A stretch of DNA of 41,332 bases from a virus, in the IMG/VR virus record IMGVR_UViG_3300046810_000209, positions 1-41,332 of that record. One strand, 5' to 3'. The number at the start of each line of letters is the position of its first letter. The first letter of the stretch is position 1. Positions 7,416-16,530 of the stretch are shown piece after piece. The translations under genes were made by a program, and so were the position numbers. Below the pieces are notes generated by a model, which was not told the DNA's origin, did not search any database, and worked only from the letters and a program-made list of their open reading frames with translations.

Positions 7416-8485
7416 CAGAAATCATCCTCTTCTTTCTTTTTCTTACGCTTGCCGGGCTTGGCCGGTTCGGGAAGGTAGGCATCCGGCGGCCCGACCCGGA
7501 TTTCTGTAACGGTTCCGTTTTCATCCTGCTGGTAGGTCACCTCAGCAATGACCATCTGGCGATTATTGAAGCCGAGAATGGGATCGAAGACGATAACCTG
7601 CAGGTTAGGCAGCCAAAGTGAGCCGTCACCCTGTCGCCAGCCCTGCACGGTGTAGGTCACCTCATCGGTGCGTGCTGCACGCTGGCGCATCTCAAACTCC
7701 GCGCGTGCGCTACAGGTTGCCGTGGTGGCGTTGCCGGTCTGGCGGATAATCATCGGGCGGTAGCGCTTCAGGCCACCATCAATAGTTTTTGAACGAATGG
7801 CCGTAGTTGTGGCCTCGCCAAAGTCGTCGTCGTTACCCTTACGCTGTCCGGACACCTGATAGTCGCTGAAACGGTCCCGAATGCTTTTTTCGGTGTCGCA
7901 GGAAAGAATGTTTTCACCCAACACCAGCGCTGTATGCGCCTGCTGGCTGCCGATGCCACCGATAACCAGATTGCCCTGCGCGTTGTCATACGCCAGCGCC
8001 TGCTGTAGTCCGAGCATCTTGTTCAGCACGTCCATGACCGTTTCGCCCTGGTCGGCCTGAATGCCCTGAAGCGCACCGGATGCGCCGCCCGCATCCACCA
8101 CCTTAATGCTGAACGGCTTCGCCAGCTCTGCAGCCACCTGCGCCAGCGAACGACCGGCATATTGTGACGGCGTGGCTGAGCAGTCGATAAGGTCAGCAGT
8201 TTTGCTGCGCCCCGAAATGCCCACGCTGATGCTACGTGCGTCATACCGGACCGGCGTCGCCTCAACGTAGCCGGTCAGCACTTTATCGGTGCCTATCAGC
8301 ACTTCGACGAGGTCACCGTTTTTAATGCGGTTGCTGCGGTTTGCCTGGTCGGTGTCGCCCGGCCAGCTGCGGGTAATCTCAACGGTAAAGTCTCGGGCGA
8401 TGCGCTCAATACCGGCCGCGATCCGGACCGAAGTCCAGCCGCCCCACTCCTGACCGTTCACCCGTAAAATAACTGTGTTGTTCAT
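7415..8485 (-). CDS. Baseplate hub protein, Mu gp44 (gpP/gpD-like) family
   Basis: The 356-residue product begins with a beta-rich domain (VILRVNGQEWGGWTSVRI) and has the gp44 core AGRSLAQVAAELAKPF and ARAEFEMRQRAARTDEVTYTVQGW. It ends in a lysine-rich tail. Mu gp44 is the trimeric hub under the tail tube. It overlaps the gpN-like gene by 4 bases. Confidence 0.9.
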   Translation of the reverse strand: MNNTVILRVNGQEWGGWTSVRIAAGIERIARDFTVEITRSWPGDTDQANRSNRIKNGDLVEVLIGTDKVLTGYVEATPVRYDARSISVGISGRSKTADLIDCSATPSQYAGRSLAQVAAELAKPFSIKVVDAGGASGALQGIQADQGETVMDVLNKMLGLQQALAYDNAQGNLVIGGIGSQQAHTALVLGENILSCDTEKSIRDRFSDYQVSGQRKGNDDDFGEATTTAIRSKTIDGGLKRYRPMIIRQTGNATTATCSARAEFEMRQRAARTDEVTYTVQGWRQGDGSLWLPNLQVIVFDPILGFNNRQMVIAEVTYQQDENGTVTEIRVGPPDAYLPEPAKPGKRKKKKEEDDF

Positions 8486-9858
8486 CGCACCGGCACCCTC
8501 AGTGACTGAACCGGCACGAAGCCGGGATGGCGGATGCCGTTACGCGCGGTAATATCACCAACCCGGGAGGCTGAGTCGTACCAGTCGGCGGCCAGCACAA
8601 GAGCGGGCGTCACCTGTGAAGGTGTGCGCTCCGTCATGCGCTCGACCTGCTCAAGGCGTGCAGAGATATCGCGATTAACATCTGTTCGCACGGTGACCAG
8701 CGCCTGGTAAAGTCCATCATCTGAAACGCGCTCCATCTCAAGGTCAATGGCCTCATTGAGACTGTCACGCACCTGCGCGAGATCATCCCAGGAAATGACG
8801 GTGCTGTTATCAAGAGAGGTGGTTACGCCGGAAGATGCGGAAACGGTGCCTGTCGCTGTGGTATCAGTATCTGAAGCCGCACTGCCAGAATCAGTCCGTA
8901 TGTTGCTGACGGCAGGATGCGATACCGAGACTGGCTGCTGCGGGTCCTGCTGGCGCGTGACAGTCCGGTTTGCAGGCTGTGGCAGGCTGGTGACCGTTGC
9001 GGCCGCCTCGCTGATGGCCGTGGTGCGAACCGCCTGCGCAACATAATTGCGCTGCGTGGTCTGCGCCTGTGCTGTCTTACTGTCGGTTTTCCAGACGCCG
9101 CGCGGGGCCAGACCCGAATCAACCGTGACGCCGGTCAGCCCTTTAATCATCGACATCAGGTCCGAAGTGTTACCCGTCAGCCGCGTTCCGGCGCGCCACA
9201 TGGTCTGCAACCGGTTAACAAAGCTCATGCCGCTCGACGGCGGGCTGAGCAGCACCGATAAATCGCCCTGCATCAGACGTGATGCGGCGCTGATACCAGA
9301 ATCAACATACTGAAAGGCGCTGGTTACGGTGCTGAACATGTCTGCCGCCTCATCCAGCACGCCGTCCTGCAGGAAGTCCGGCAGGCCATCCATACCAAAG
9401 GCACCGAACGCCGATGAAATGGCATCGTCCAGGAATGAAACTGACGAGGTGAGTTTCTGTCCGGTTGCCAGTCCAGCGGTGGGGAAAGATAATTCACCGG
9501 ACTCAACGAAGCTGAAGCTGACGCGGCACATACGTCCTTCGCTCTGTGAATGGCTGACGCGAACGGCATCATCTACTACCACGGTCATCTCGCCGTAGTA
9601 AGGATGAACAAGCGTGCATGACCCCGGCTTTTCAATGGCTTCAATCAGCCGGTTACGCTGCTCAAAGAAATCATCGCCAATCAGATAAGCCTGAACGCTG
9701 AAGCGGCGCGTCGCGCGGCCCAAATCTTCCGCCCACGGTTTGTCGCGATTGGGGTACTCATGCACCTGCACGCGACGCCCAAAGGTTGCCTCATCGCTGT
9801 CCACCTTAAACGCGATGCCCCGCAGTGAGGCATCCTGCAGATTATCTTTCCAGCTCAT
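8482..9858 (-). CDS. DNA circularisation/tail protein, Mu gpN family
   Basis: The 458-residue protein begins MSWKDNLQDASLRGIAFKVD and has the conserved EYPNRDKPWAEDLGR and YLIGDDFFEQRNRLIEA of the gpN (DNA circulation protein) N-terminal domain. A long Ser/Thr-rich variable middle follows, then a conserved end. It is part of the tail-tip/baseplate hub. GGAG lies eight bases before the ATG, just after the terminator of the moron at 9903-10397. Confidence 0.9.
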   Translation of the reverse strand: MSWKDNLQDASLRGIAFKVDSDEATFGRRVQVHEYPNRDKPWAEDLGRATRRFSVQAYLIGDDFFEQRNRLIEAIEKPGSCTLVHPYYGEMTVVVDDAVRVSHSQSEGRMCRVSFSFVESGELSFPTAGLATGQKLTSSVSFLDDAISSAFGAFGMDGLPDFLQDGVLDEAADMFSTVTSAFQYVDSGISAASRLMQGDLSVLLSPPSSGMSFVNRLQTMWRAGTRLTGNTSDLMSMIKGLTGVTVDSGLAPRGVWKTDSKTAQAQTTQRNYVAQAVRTTAISEAAATVTSLPQPANRTVTRQQDPQQPVSVSHPAVSNIRTDSGSAASDTDTTATGTVSASSGVTTSLDNSTVISWDDLAQVRDSLNEAIDLEMERVSDDGLYQALVTVRTDVNRDISARLEQVERMTERTPSQVTPALVLAADWYDSASRVGDITARNGIRHPGFVPVQSLRVPVR

Positions 9859-9872
9859 GGCTTTCTCCGGGC

Positions 9873-9897
9873 GAAAAAAAACCCGCCGGAGCGGGTT
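9873..9897 (-). terminator. Intrinsic terminator after the moron gene
   Basis: On the minus strand AACCCGC-TCCG-GCGGGTT (9897-9880) is followed by eight T. It lies between the moron (ending at 9903) and the gpN-like gene (starting at 9858), inside the tail operon. Late transcription must therefore be terminator-resistant (Q-modified) to pass it. Confidence 0.85.
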
Positions 9898-9902
9898 AAT
9901 GT

Positions 9903-10397
9903 TTATTTAAGGTGTATCTGTATCGAATAAGAGTCACCAGTTTTTACGAAAATAGAATCAGCTTTTTGATCATTAGACTCAAACCGCTGAACGCCTTTGA
10001 ACTTATCCAGCTTATTTTCGAAAATTGTAGAACTGTTGCCCGTCAGGTATTCAAAAGCTTTACTGGCCAGCGCCACGTTAATCTCATTCATCGATTTATC
10101 TTCATTTGCGAACAAATGAATGCTTATCTCATCAGGACACGGTGGATCATAAACGGTAACGTAAAGCTGAGGTTCATACTCAGCGTTGCTGTTATCGTCG
10201 AACGCCTCTTCATCCGTTTGCTCTTTGCGGAATGAATACTGATGCCTTAGCGTGCCGCCATCTTTGAACACCTGCACTTTCTGAGGTTTTTTCCCGATTG
10301 CGTTAATGAAATCCGTCTCATTAAAAGCGGGGTAGCACTCGCTGGCAGATACCCCACTGACAAAAAATAATGCCATTAAAAGCGGGAAAGGACGCAT
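9903..10397 (-). CDS. Secreted protein of unknown function (moron) inside the tail operon
   Basis: The 164-residue product has a classic signal peptide (MRPFPLLMALFFVSGVSA, cut before SECYP). The mature part is charged, with two Cys, and is presumably periplasmic. It has no resemblance to Mu or SfV tail proteins and separates two genes that are normally adjacent. GAGGAG lies ten bases upstream of the ATG, a perfect TATAAT lies at 10431-10436, and a terminator follows directly. This is the textbook structure of a moron expressed from the silent prophage. Superinfection exclusion or interference with a periplasmic host factor is possible but not shown. Confidence 0.8.
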   Translation of the reverse strand: MRPFPLLMALFFVSGVSASECYPAFNETDFINAIGKKPQKVQVFKDGGTLRHQYSFRKEQTDEEAFDDNSNAEYEPQLYVTVYDPPCPDEISIHLFANEDKSMNEINVALASKAFEYLTGNSSTIFENKLDKFKGVQRFESNDQKADSIFVKTGDSYSIQIHLK

Positions 10398-10409
10398 GAA
10401 GGCTGCTCC

Positions 10410-12293
10410 TCAATTTGGATTAGAAAATCGATTATAACCCACATCAAGGTTAAACCACGGCAGAGCGCCACCTACTGGTTCAACGCGCATTCCGGGGGGA
10501 GAGTTTTCGAAAGAAACTTTAAGCTCTCCCTTTTGTGATGTTGCATCATCACGCATTAATGGACCGCTCATGCTTTGCGGATTTAATGGAACGTTACCAC
10601 CCTTTAACTGCTGCTCGTTGTTATACCAGCCGCCAGCCTTCCATCTTTTCTTAAGAGACTCCCAGAATGACTCCGTTCCATCTTTCTGCGTGGTCGCGTC
10701 AGATATTTCGTTTAACTTTTCAAACATGTAAAGGGCAACGGCGATTGATACAGTCAGGGCGCTGAGCTTACCTATCTTGCTCAATATAGCGAGCAGTCCA
10801 CCTGCCTTGGTTGTTGCGGTCGTTAGTGAGCCAATAACCTGAAGCGTAAACGCCCCGGCCATCAATCCACCAATTCCCGTAATGATCCCATTCATACCCC
10901 CCAGCGCACCTGCCAGGCCATCTATTTTTGTCCAGATTTTCTCAACTACCGGGCCGAACTTATCCCAATCAGAAATCAACAATCCAATTCCCAACGCAGC
11001 AAGTCGAAGGAATAGACCCATAGGTGAGAGCTTCAGGCCTTGCCCCAAAATACCCAGCGCAAAGTTAATTCCCAGCAGCCCCAGCTTCATTCCGACAAAA
11101 CCGGCTGCGATGCCAAATGCACCACGAATAACCCTCGGGTTTTTGTCAGCAAACTCAGTAAAGCGCTCTGACATCTCACCCAGCCAGCCCACCAGCCTTT
11201 TAGCATCACCAGCAAAGGCCCCGCCGATTGCCGCAAGACCATTGACCGCTGTACCGGTCAATGACTCCCAGATATTCGAAAGTGTGCTTAGCTGAGCATT
11301 AACGCGCTTATTAAGGTCCGCCTGCTTTCCCATTTTCTCCTGAATCTGGTCATAGCCGGTTTTACCTTTATCAATCAGCGCATTTAGCACCTGTAGTGTT
11401 TCGGCGTCATCACCGAATATCTGCTTAATGATGGTGGTTTTTTGTTTTGTTGTTAATGACTGAAGCTTATTCAGTTGCTTGAAAAGATTATCAAGGCCGC
11501 CGAACTCTCCCTTGCCATCGGTAAAATCTAACTGAATACCTTTTCGACTTAGCAGCTTGTTGGCTGCCTTCATCTTTTTACCATCAAAGCCAGCCTGGAA
11601 TACTTTTCGGAGGGCGTTACCGGAAGCCTCCCCCTCCATCCCCATCTGATCCATCATCACCGAAATTGGTGCCAGGGCGCGGGCTGCAGTCAGGCCATCT
11701 TTACTGACCATTTTTAAAATGGAGCTGGTCTTAGAAAAGAAAGAGAGCATGTTGGTATCATCGACGCCCAAGTAAAAAGCTTTTTGGATCGTATCAAATA
11801 ATCCCATCATATCTTCTGAAGCTGTGCCGGTAGCATCCTGCATTTTTGCAGCAAACTCTGCAGCCGCTTCGGGCGTTTTCTTGAGCTGAACTGCCAGATA
11901 AGCAGAAGCTTCGCCAACACCACTTAGAATGTTCTGGGCCGGAATACCCTGCCTGACAAGCATCTGCATCATGTTCTGAAAGTCAGCAGTGGTGCCCGGC
12001 AGTTTATTGCCGAGGCCTATAGCCAGCTTATTGATCTTTTCGAAGTCCGAACCGACTGCGCCGCTGGCATCCATCATGGCAACCTTTAAGCCAGTGGCAG
12101 CGTCTTCCTGTTTGGCAAAAGCAACCAGCGAACCTGTCAGCCCGGCAGCAAGACCGCCTGCCATAGCCATACCACCCTTACCCGCCTCCTCTGCGTCTTT
12201 ACGGAACCGGCGCAGGTTCTTTTGCATACGGCCAAGTGCAGGTGAAAGCCTGTCAACGCCAGTGATAAGCGCCTTCAGTTCAAATTCAGCCAT
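10410..12293 (-). CDS. Tail tape measure protein, Mu gp42-like
   Basis: The 627-residue protein opens with a basic helical region (ELKALITGVDRLSPALGRMQKNLRRF). A long Ala/Lys/Gln-rich body includes FAAKMQDATGTASEDMMGLFDTIQ. Several hydrophobic Gly-rich stretches occupy roughly residues 395-490. This is the usual layout of short tape measures of contractile Mu-like tails. It sets tail length and is ejected with the DNA. Its ATG lies inside the end of the frameshifted chaperone reading frame. Confidence 0.9.
   Translation of the reverse strand: MAEFELKALITGVDRLSPALGRMQKNLRRFRKDAEEAGKGGMAMAGGLAAGLTGSLVAFAKQEDAATGLKVAMMDASGAVGSDFEKINKLAIGLGNKLPGTTADFQNMMQMLVRQGIPAQNILSGVGEASAYLAVQLKKTPEAAAEFAAKMQDATGTASEDMMGLFDTIQKAFYLGVDDTNMLSFFSKTSSILKMVSKDGLTAARALAPISVMMDQMGMEGEASGNALRKVFQAGFDGKKMKAANKLLSRKGIQLDFTDGKGEFGGLDNLFKQLNKLQSLTTKQKTTIIKQIFGDDAETLQVLNALIDKGKTGYDQIQEKMGKQADLNKRVNAQLSTLSNIWESLTGTAVNGLAAIGGAFAGDAKRLVGWLGEMSERFTEFADKNPRVIRGAFGIAAGFVGMKLGLLGINFALGILGQGLKLSPMGLFLRLAALGIGLLISDWDKFGPVVEKIWTKIDGLAGALGGMNGIITGIGGLMAGAFTLQVIGSLTTATTKAGGLLAILSKIGKLSALTVSIAVALYMFEKLNEISDATTQKDGTESFWESLKKRWKAGGWYNNEQQLKGGNVPLNPQSMSGPLMRDDATSQKGELKVSFENSPPGMRVEPVGGALPWFNLDVGYNRFSNPN
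10431..10436 (-). promoter_or_regulatory. Candidate moron -10 box
   Basis: A perfect minus-strand TATAAT lies within the last codons of the tape-measure gene, 34 bases before the moron start. The -35 region is weak (CGTGGT at 17-bp spacing), so strength is uncertain. Confidence 0.4.
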
Positions 12294-12704
12294 TGGCTTT
12301 TCGCTCCCGTTCTATCCGGTTCGCCTGGTTGATAAGTAATTGCAGGCTTTTTAAGTCCTCGCTCAGGACTTCCAGAGGATTTATGCGCCAGTAACTGGCG
12401 CAATCGAAGTACAGATTAAGCAGCTCTTTAGCTGTCAGGCCTGAAGGAAAAAACCGGCAACTACCCAGCCAGCAGCATTAAGGTCTGATGGCGACATATC
12501 ATCAACCGAGCTGGGGGGAATACCGCCCAATTGGCTGATGTATTTAGCCACCACATGAGCCAGCAGCTTTACGGACTCATCCTGATTCATCTGATAGGGA
12601 TAGCCCAGCTCACGGACATCCTTGCCCGTTGGCTCACGCAGCTCCAGCACATGAAGGGTTTCGCCATGTGCCGTAATAGGTTTTGAAAGTTGCAGTTCAC
12701 TCAC
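12286..12704 (-). CDS. Tail assembly chaperone, short form (12435-12704) plus -1 frameshift extension to 12286
   Basis: The unshifted product is 89 residues (MSELQLSKPITAHGETLHVL..., ending at TGA 12435-12437), of the Mu gp41 type. At its end lies a perfect slippery heptamer, T-TTT-TTC (12453-12447). A -1 shift there reads PSGLTAKELLNLYFDCASYW and continues 49 codons in all to a TGA at 12286-12288, overlapping the tape-measure start. The 130-base gap between chaperone and tape measure is thereby filled, exactly as in the programmed frameshift of Mu and most long-tailed phages. Both forms coat the tape measure during tail assembly. Confidence 0.88.
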
Positions 12705-13057
12705 TGATAAAATCCTTCTGAGCCGTGGAATTCGAGGTCTACCGTACCCTCTTCCGCATTGTGGTTAGCTTCACCGAACTGGAACGCTTCGGACAGCACG
12801 TAAACCATGCCGTTGGCCAGTTCGGCAGTGATGGTCATCTGGTCTGAATCCATCAGCTTGGTGACAGGAAACGCCTTCGGAACTTTGAAGGTGCCTTTGA
12901 CGTAAGGCGCACGGTGCGTTTCTTTGTAATCCACGTCACCGGCCAGGCCGATCACGTCATCACGCACTTTGGTGTTCATCGGCACCTCAATGCCGCCGGT
13001 CAGCGACAGCTGCTGGCCGTCCACCTTGACATATGCTGTACCCGCAATCTTTGCCAT
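12701..13057 (-). CDS. Tail tube protein, Mu gpM family
   Basis: The 118-residue protein (MAKIAGTAYVKVDGQQLSLTGGIEVPMN...) shows the gpM pattern with FKVPKAFPVTKLMDSDQMTIT. It forms the inner tube of the contractile tail. It starts 1 base from the end of the sheath gene and overlaps the chaperone by 4 bases. Confidence 0.92.
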   Translation of the reverse strand: MAKIAGTAYVKVDGQQLSLTGGIEVPMNTKVRDDVIGLAGDVDYKETHRAPYVKGTFKVPKAFPVTKLMDSDQMTITAELANGMVYVLSEAFQFGEANHNAEEGTVDLEFHGSEGFYQ

Positions 13058-14553
13058 TACGCGGTCTCCTCGCTGTATTGCAGACGGAACTGATTAAGCA
13101 GCGCAAAGACGCGCAGCTGGTTGACGTAATCCGGCGGGAACAGGACATCCACACGGGTCGGGTCACTGACGTTGCGCTCTACCACCAGGTGCTGCTTGAA
13201 GAGATCGAAGTTCTCCACAATTCCCGCCCGCTCCATGGTGCGATAGCTGGCGCACATCTCACCCTTCAGCACTGCTGGCGTCACAATGGCCTGACCCGGA
13301 CCGAAGCGCGTACCGTCATTCGCCAGCTTATGGCGCGGGTACTTACTGGTGATGATGCTTTTCAGCTGACGGATAACGTATGCGCTGGTATGCAGCGTTT
13401 CACTGTCCAGGTAGCTGTTGTCCGCCACGCCATAGGTGTTTTTCTGATAGGTGGTAATATCGCGCTGAATGCGCAGCACGCCGCTCTCAGCATAGGCCGT
13501 GGCAATACCGTGCTTCAGCAGCGACTGTTGCTCAGTCAGGGTAAAGCGGCTGCCTGCCGGTGCCGGTAATGCACCGTTCAGCTCACCGGTCTGAGTCGGT
13601 CGGGCCGGGTCATTGCGGATAAATACCGCGTTACGGGCGGTACGCAGCGCGACCAGCTCATCTGCTGCTGTCTGAACAGCAGTCTCATAACCGGCAACGG
13701 TAATATGCTGGTTGTTCATGGTGTCGCCGAAGGCCACCAGGTCGGAGAGCGTGCCGATTTTTACCGTGTAGACGTGACCGTAAAGCTGTCGTGCATAGCC
13801 CCAGCGCCCGGACGAATCGTTCATTTCCAGCGCCAGCGTTGCCAGCGAGGCGGAATCACTGAACGGCGTGCCGATGAAGTCAAACGGCTCATCGCCCATC
13901 GCGGCCACGGTTGCAGTCAGTGACGGTGAACCCGTACCGCCTGCCATCGCGGCAATCACAGCGTTAACCCCGTCAGGCGTGGTTTCGCTCCCCACGGTGC
14001 CGTAGTAGTTCAGCGCTAGAGGAATGCTGTTGCCGGTAAGCCCCCTGTGGCGGGCAGTGAGCGTCACCACACCAGCTGCTGCCGCTGCTGTCACGGGCAG
14101 GTCTGCATTAGCGTTAATTGCGGCTGCAAGTGTGGCGGCCACTGCTGCAGGGGCATCGCCGGTTACCACAGCGGCCTGAACGCGTACCGCGCCAATATAA
14201 AGGCTCAGCGAACCTGAAGCCTGTGCGTTGCCGGTTAGCGTCACGGTCCCTTTGGCGGTCTCGCCATCAGGCTCAGTTACCGCGATAACCCACAGCTCAC
14301 CAAATGGATCGACGGCACGATAGCGCGCCACCATACGGGCTAACTGGCTGCCACGACCTGCAACCTTACCCGCCAGTGCCGCTGACGGCATGATGGTGAG
14401 CTTATTTTTAACGATGGAGCTGTCGGCAGAAGCAAAGCCAATCAGCAGCGATGGGCCGCTATCTTGCGTGGTATTCGCTTCGCTGTTGTCCATCTCCGCC
14501 CAGAACAACGGCACGCGGAGGTCTGACGGAATATTGGGGAACGAGACTGACAT
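13057..14553 (-). CDS. Contractile tail sheath protein, Mu gpL family
   Basis: The 498-residue product begins MSVSFPNIPSDLRVPLFWAE and has the gpL signature stretches PFGELWVIAVTEPDG, TARHRGLTGNSIPL and a C-terminal KHKLANDG/FDLFKQHLVVERN region. It polymerises around the tube. Its presence makes this a myovirus-type tail. Confidence 0.95.
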   Translation of the reverse strand: MSVSFPNIPSDLRVPLFWAEMDNSEANTTQDSGPSLLIGFASADSSIVKNKLTIMPSAALAGKVAGRGSQLARMVARYRAVDPFGELWVIAVTEPDGETAKGTVTLTGNAQASGSLSLYIGAVRVQAAVVTGDAPAAVAATLAAAINANADLPVTAAAAAGVVTLTARHRGLTGNSIPLALNYYGTVGSETTPDGVNAVIAAMAGGTGSPSLTATVAAMGDEPFDFIGTPFSDSASLATLALEMNDSSGRWGYARQLYGHVYTVKIGTLSDLVAFGDTMNNQHITVAGYETAVQTAADELVALRTARNAVFIRNDPARPTQTGELNGALPAPAGSRFTLTEQQSLLKHGIATAYAESGVLRIQRDITTYQKNTYGVADNSYLDSETLHTSAYVIRQLKSIITSKYPRHKLANDGTRFGPGQAIVTPAVLKGEMCASYRTMERAGIVENFDLFKQHLVVERNVSDPTRVDVLFPPDYVNQLRVFALLNQFRLQYSEETA

Positions 14554-14741
14554 TATTCACCGCCCTTTTTCTTGGCGTCAGCTGCGGGCTTTTCTTCTTC
14601 CGCAATGACTTCTTCGACATCACCATCCGCAATGCGGCGGTGCCAGTAGCTGCTTTCTTCGACGTTCCGGCCTTCTGACGGCAGCAGATCGCCCCGGACA
14701 GGGTCAGGGACTGACCGCCCGCGCTTGGGTCTGAGTTGCAT
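14553..14741 (-). CDS. Small Mu gp38-like protein (DUF2635 family)
   Basis: The 62-residue protein has the DUF2635 pattern: MQLRPKRGRSVPDPVRGDLLP followed by VEESSYWHRRIADGDV and an acidic/lysine tail. Function is unknown. It is regularly found between tail terminator and sheath in Mu-like tails. Its stop overlaps the sheath start (TAATG). Confidence 0.85.
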   Translation of the reverse strand: MQLRPKRGRSVPDPVRGDLLPSEGRNVEESSYWHRRIADGDVEEVIAEEEKPAADAKKKGGE

Positions 14742-14744
14742 GAT

Positions 14745-15305
14745 TTACTCGCTGAGGTTGATTTTGGTGTGGTGCTCAATGATGCCGTCAGGCCCGTTAC
14801 CCGGATCGATGTAGTCAACGTCGATTTCGACCGTTTTCAGTTCATCCAGGGCGTCAAGATCATCCTGCTGCCGCGTGTCCTCTTCGGTGATTTCCCGCGT
14901 CAGCATGAATTCAAACTGGTAGTAGAGTCGTCCCCGGTCCATATCCAGAAGCTGCCCGCCAGAATATGCGACGGGGCCAGCATCTTCATCCGGCTCCCAG
15001 CCCAGAAGTGCCTTCCAGATTTCGCGGCGCACATCATGCACGGCGTCATAACCTGCTGCCTGACCGCGCTCGTCGCGCGTATTGTCCAGCACTACGACAA
15101 CCGCAAAGCCTTCGGTTACGTTCTGCCAGTAGTCAGTCAGGGACTTCTGCTCAGCTGTGACGTCTTCGGTCGGCACCACATACGCCGCCGGCAGCTTCAT
15201 CTTCCCGGTTTCGGGGATAGACCTGAATTCAGCCGCCCCGGCTACGTTGCAAGCGAACATCGGACATCGCGCCCGGAGAGCGGCGATCACAAGTGATAGC
15301 TTCAT
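14745..15305 (-). CDS. Tail terminator-like protein, Mu gp37 family
   Basis: The 186-residue product contains LPAAYVVPTEDVTAEQ, FAVVVVLDNTRDERGQAAGYD and ALLGWEPDEDAGPVAYSGGQ. These are typical of gp37-like proteins thought to cap the tail and join it to the head. It overlaps the preceding gene by 4 bases. Confidence 0.8.
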   Translation of the reverse strand: MKLSLVIAALRARCPMFACNVAGAAEFRSIPETGKMKLPAAYVVPTEDVTAEQKSLTDYWQNVTEGFAVVVVLDNTRDERGQAAGYDAVHDVRREIWKALLGWEPDEDAGPVAYSGGQLLDMDRGRLYYQFEFMLTREITEEDTRQQDDLDALDELKTVEIDVDYIDPGNGPDGIIEHHTKINLSE

Positions 15306-15808
15306 TTCTTTTTCCTTTCAGGACGCAGGGAGGTACGCAGCGCACGGGTCAGCACATAACGCGTCCACGTTTTGCGCGCCTCCAGCACTTCGGTCATGTA
15401 GTTTTTACGCGGGGCAACTCGCCAGCCATTACCGCCGGATTTACCTTTGTGATGGCTCTTTTTGCGCTTAGAACCACGCTTCACGCCGTAGAACAGAAAC
15501 GCGGGGTAAAAGTCGCCCTCAATGAGTCGGTTACCCTCGCCCCGCTTCTGGTTTGGCGCGATGCGCACCATCAGGCCCGGACGGCTTTTTGATGCGCGGG
15601 GAACGTAATAGCCGATTGACCGTGCCAGCCTGCCAGTCCTGAATCCCGGATACTCACCCGGCGCGGAACGACCACGACGCATGACCAGACGCCTGGCATC
15701 ACGCATGTGAACCTGACCAATCTGTATGAAGGCGCGGCGCATTTTTGCCCGGTTAAAAACGAGGTCTTTGGGCTGCTGAAAATCAACGTGCAGAAGCGGC
15801 TTAGCCAT
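15302..15808 (-). CDS. Tail completion/neck protein (HK97 gp10-like)
   Basis: The 168-residue protein is very basic, with RMRRAFIQIGQVHMRDARRLVM-like helices, GEYPGFRTGRLARSIGYYV and a Lys-rich C-terminus. The TGRLARSI motif is characteristic of gp10-like neck proteins acting at the head-tail junction. It overlaps both neighbours slightly. Confidence 0.75.
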   Translation of the reverse strand: MAKPLLHVDFQQPKDLVFNRAKMRRAFIQIGQVHMRDARRLVMRRGRSAPGEYPGFRTGRLARSIGYYVPRASKSRPGLMVRIAPNQKRGEGNRLIEGDFYPAFLFYGVKRGSKRKKSHHKGKSGGNGWRVAPRKNYMTEVLEARKTWTRYVLTRALRTSLRPERKKK

Positions 15809-16190
15809 ACATCTCTCCGTCGCTGTCCACAGCCCTCAACTCTTCGCACTCCAGAAGCAGGTAACGACCGGCTGAGTTGAGATCGCGCAGGCGCTTAACG
15901 CGATATACATAACCGCCGTAAACCACCTCAAAATCTGAAGTGATGCCACGTAGATAACGGATGGTCATGTAGTGGGTTATGGTGTCGTCAGCCTGAACGG
16001 ATTCATGATAGGTGGTAGCACCTACCTGTCGGACCTTCGCCCAGACGTCCTTTTCATTCTGATAGACCGAGTCAGTGCCACCATCATCTGCTGGCTGGTC
16101 GATGCGCTGGCGCAGGTGGATGCGCTTATTCAGTTCACCGGGATCGGGCAGCGTGAATACTGCGCTGGTATTTGATGAGCGTCGCTGCAT
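15801..16190 (-). CDS. Head-tail adaptor (head closure) protein
   Basis: I chose ATG 16190, which follows the connector stop by 1 base and has GGGG seven bases upstream, over the longer frame from 16238. The 129-residue product contains LNKRIHLRQRIDQPADDGG, VWAKVRQVGATTYHESVQ and MTIRYLRGITSDFEVVYGG. This is the typical pattern of SPP1 gp16/HK97-type head-closure proteins. Confidence 0.82.
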   Translation of the reverse strand: MQRRSSNTSAVFTLPDPGELNKRIHLRQRIDQPADDGGTDSVYQNEKDVWAKVRQVGATTYHESVQADDTITHYMTIRYLRGITSDFEVVYGGYVYRVKRLRDLNSAGRYLLLECEELRAVDSDGEMYG

Positions 16191-16191
16191 G

Positions 16192-16521
16192 TTAATACCC
16201 CGATACCGGCAGACGCCGTGAGTAGAGCAGGAACTCAAACGCCTGCGGCGTCTCAGTCATTTCCAGTTCTGACACTGAACTGCGATGCTCATACCAGTGA
16301 CTGACCAGCATCAGGAGTGCAAGCCTGATATCCTCGGTGACTACCATGCCGTCCGTATCAAGCGGTGCAATATCTGCCACCGTTTTATAAAGATTGCGAT
16401 TGAGGTAAGTCACTGCCTTTGCCTCAGCAGCCAGAGCAAAAAGCTCAAGCAGCCGATCTTCTTCCGTGAAGTCGCTCTCCAGTCGGCACTGCTGTTTAAT
16501 TTCTTCAAGTGTCAGCAGCAT
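16192..16521 (-). CDS. Head-tail connector protein (HK97 gp6-like)
   Basis: The 109-residue protein begins MLLTLEEIKQQCRLESDFTEED and continues LLELFALAAEAKAVTYLNRNLY, the classic gp6/DUF3168-region connector pattern. It forms the ring under the portal. It starts 10 bases after the Ala-rich protein gene. Confidence 0.88.
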   Translation of the reverse strand: MLLTLEEIKQQCRLESDFTEEDRLLELFALAAEAKAVTYLNRNLYKTVADIAPLDTDGMVVTEDIRLALLMLVSHWYEHRSSVSELEMTETPQAFEFLLYSRRLPVSGY

Positions 16522-16530
16522 GACAGCGCC

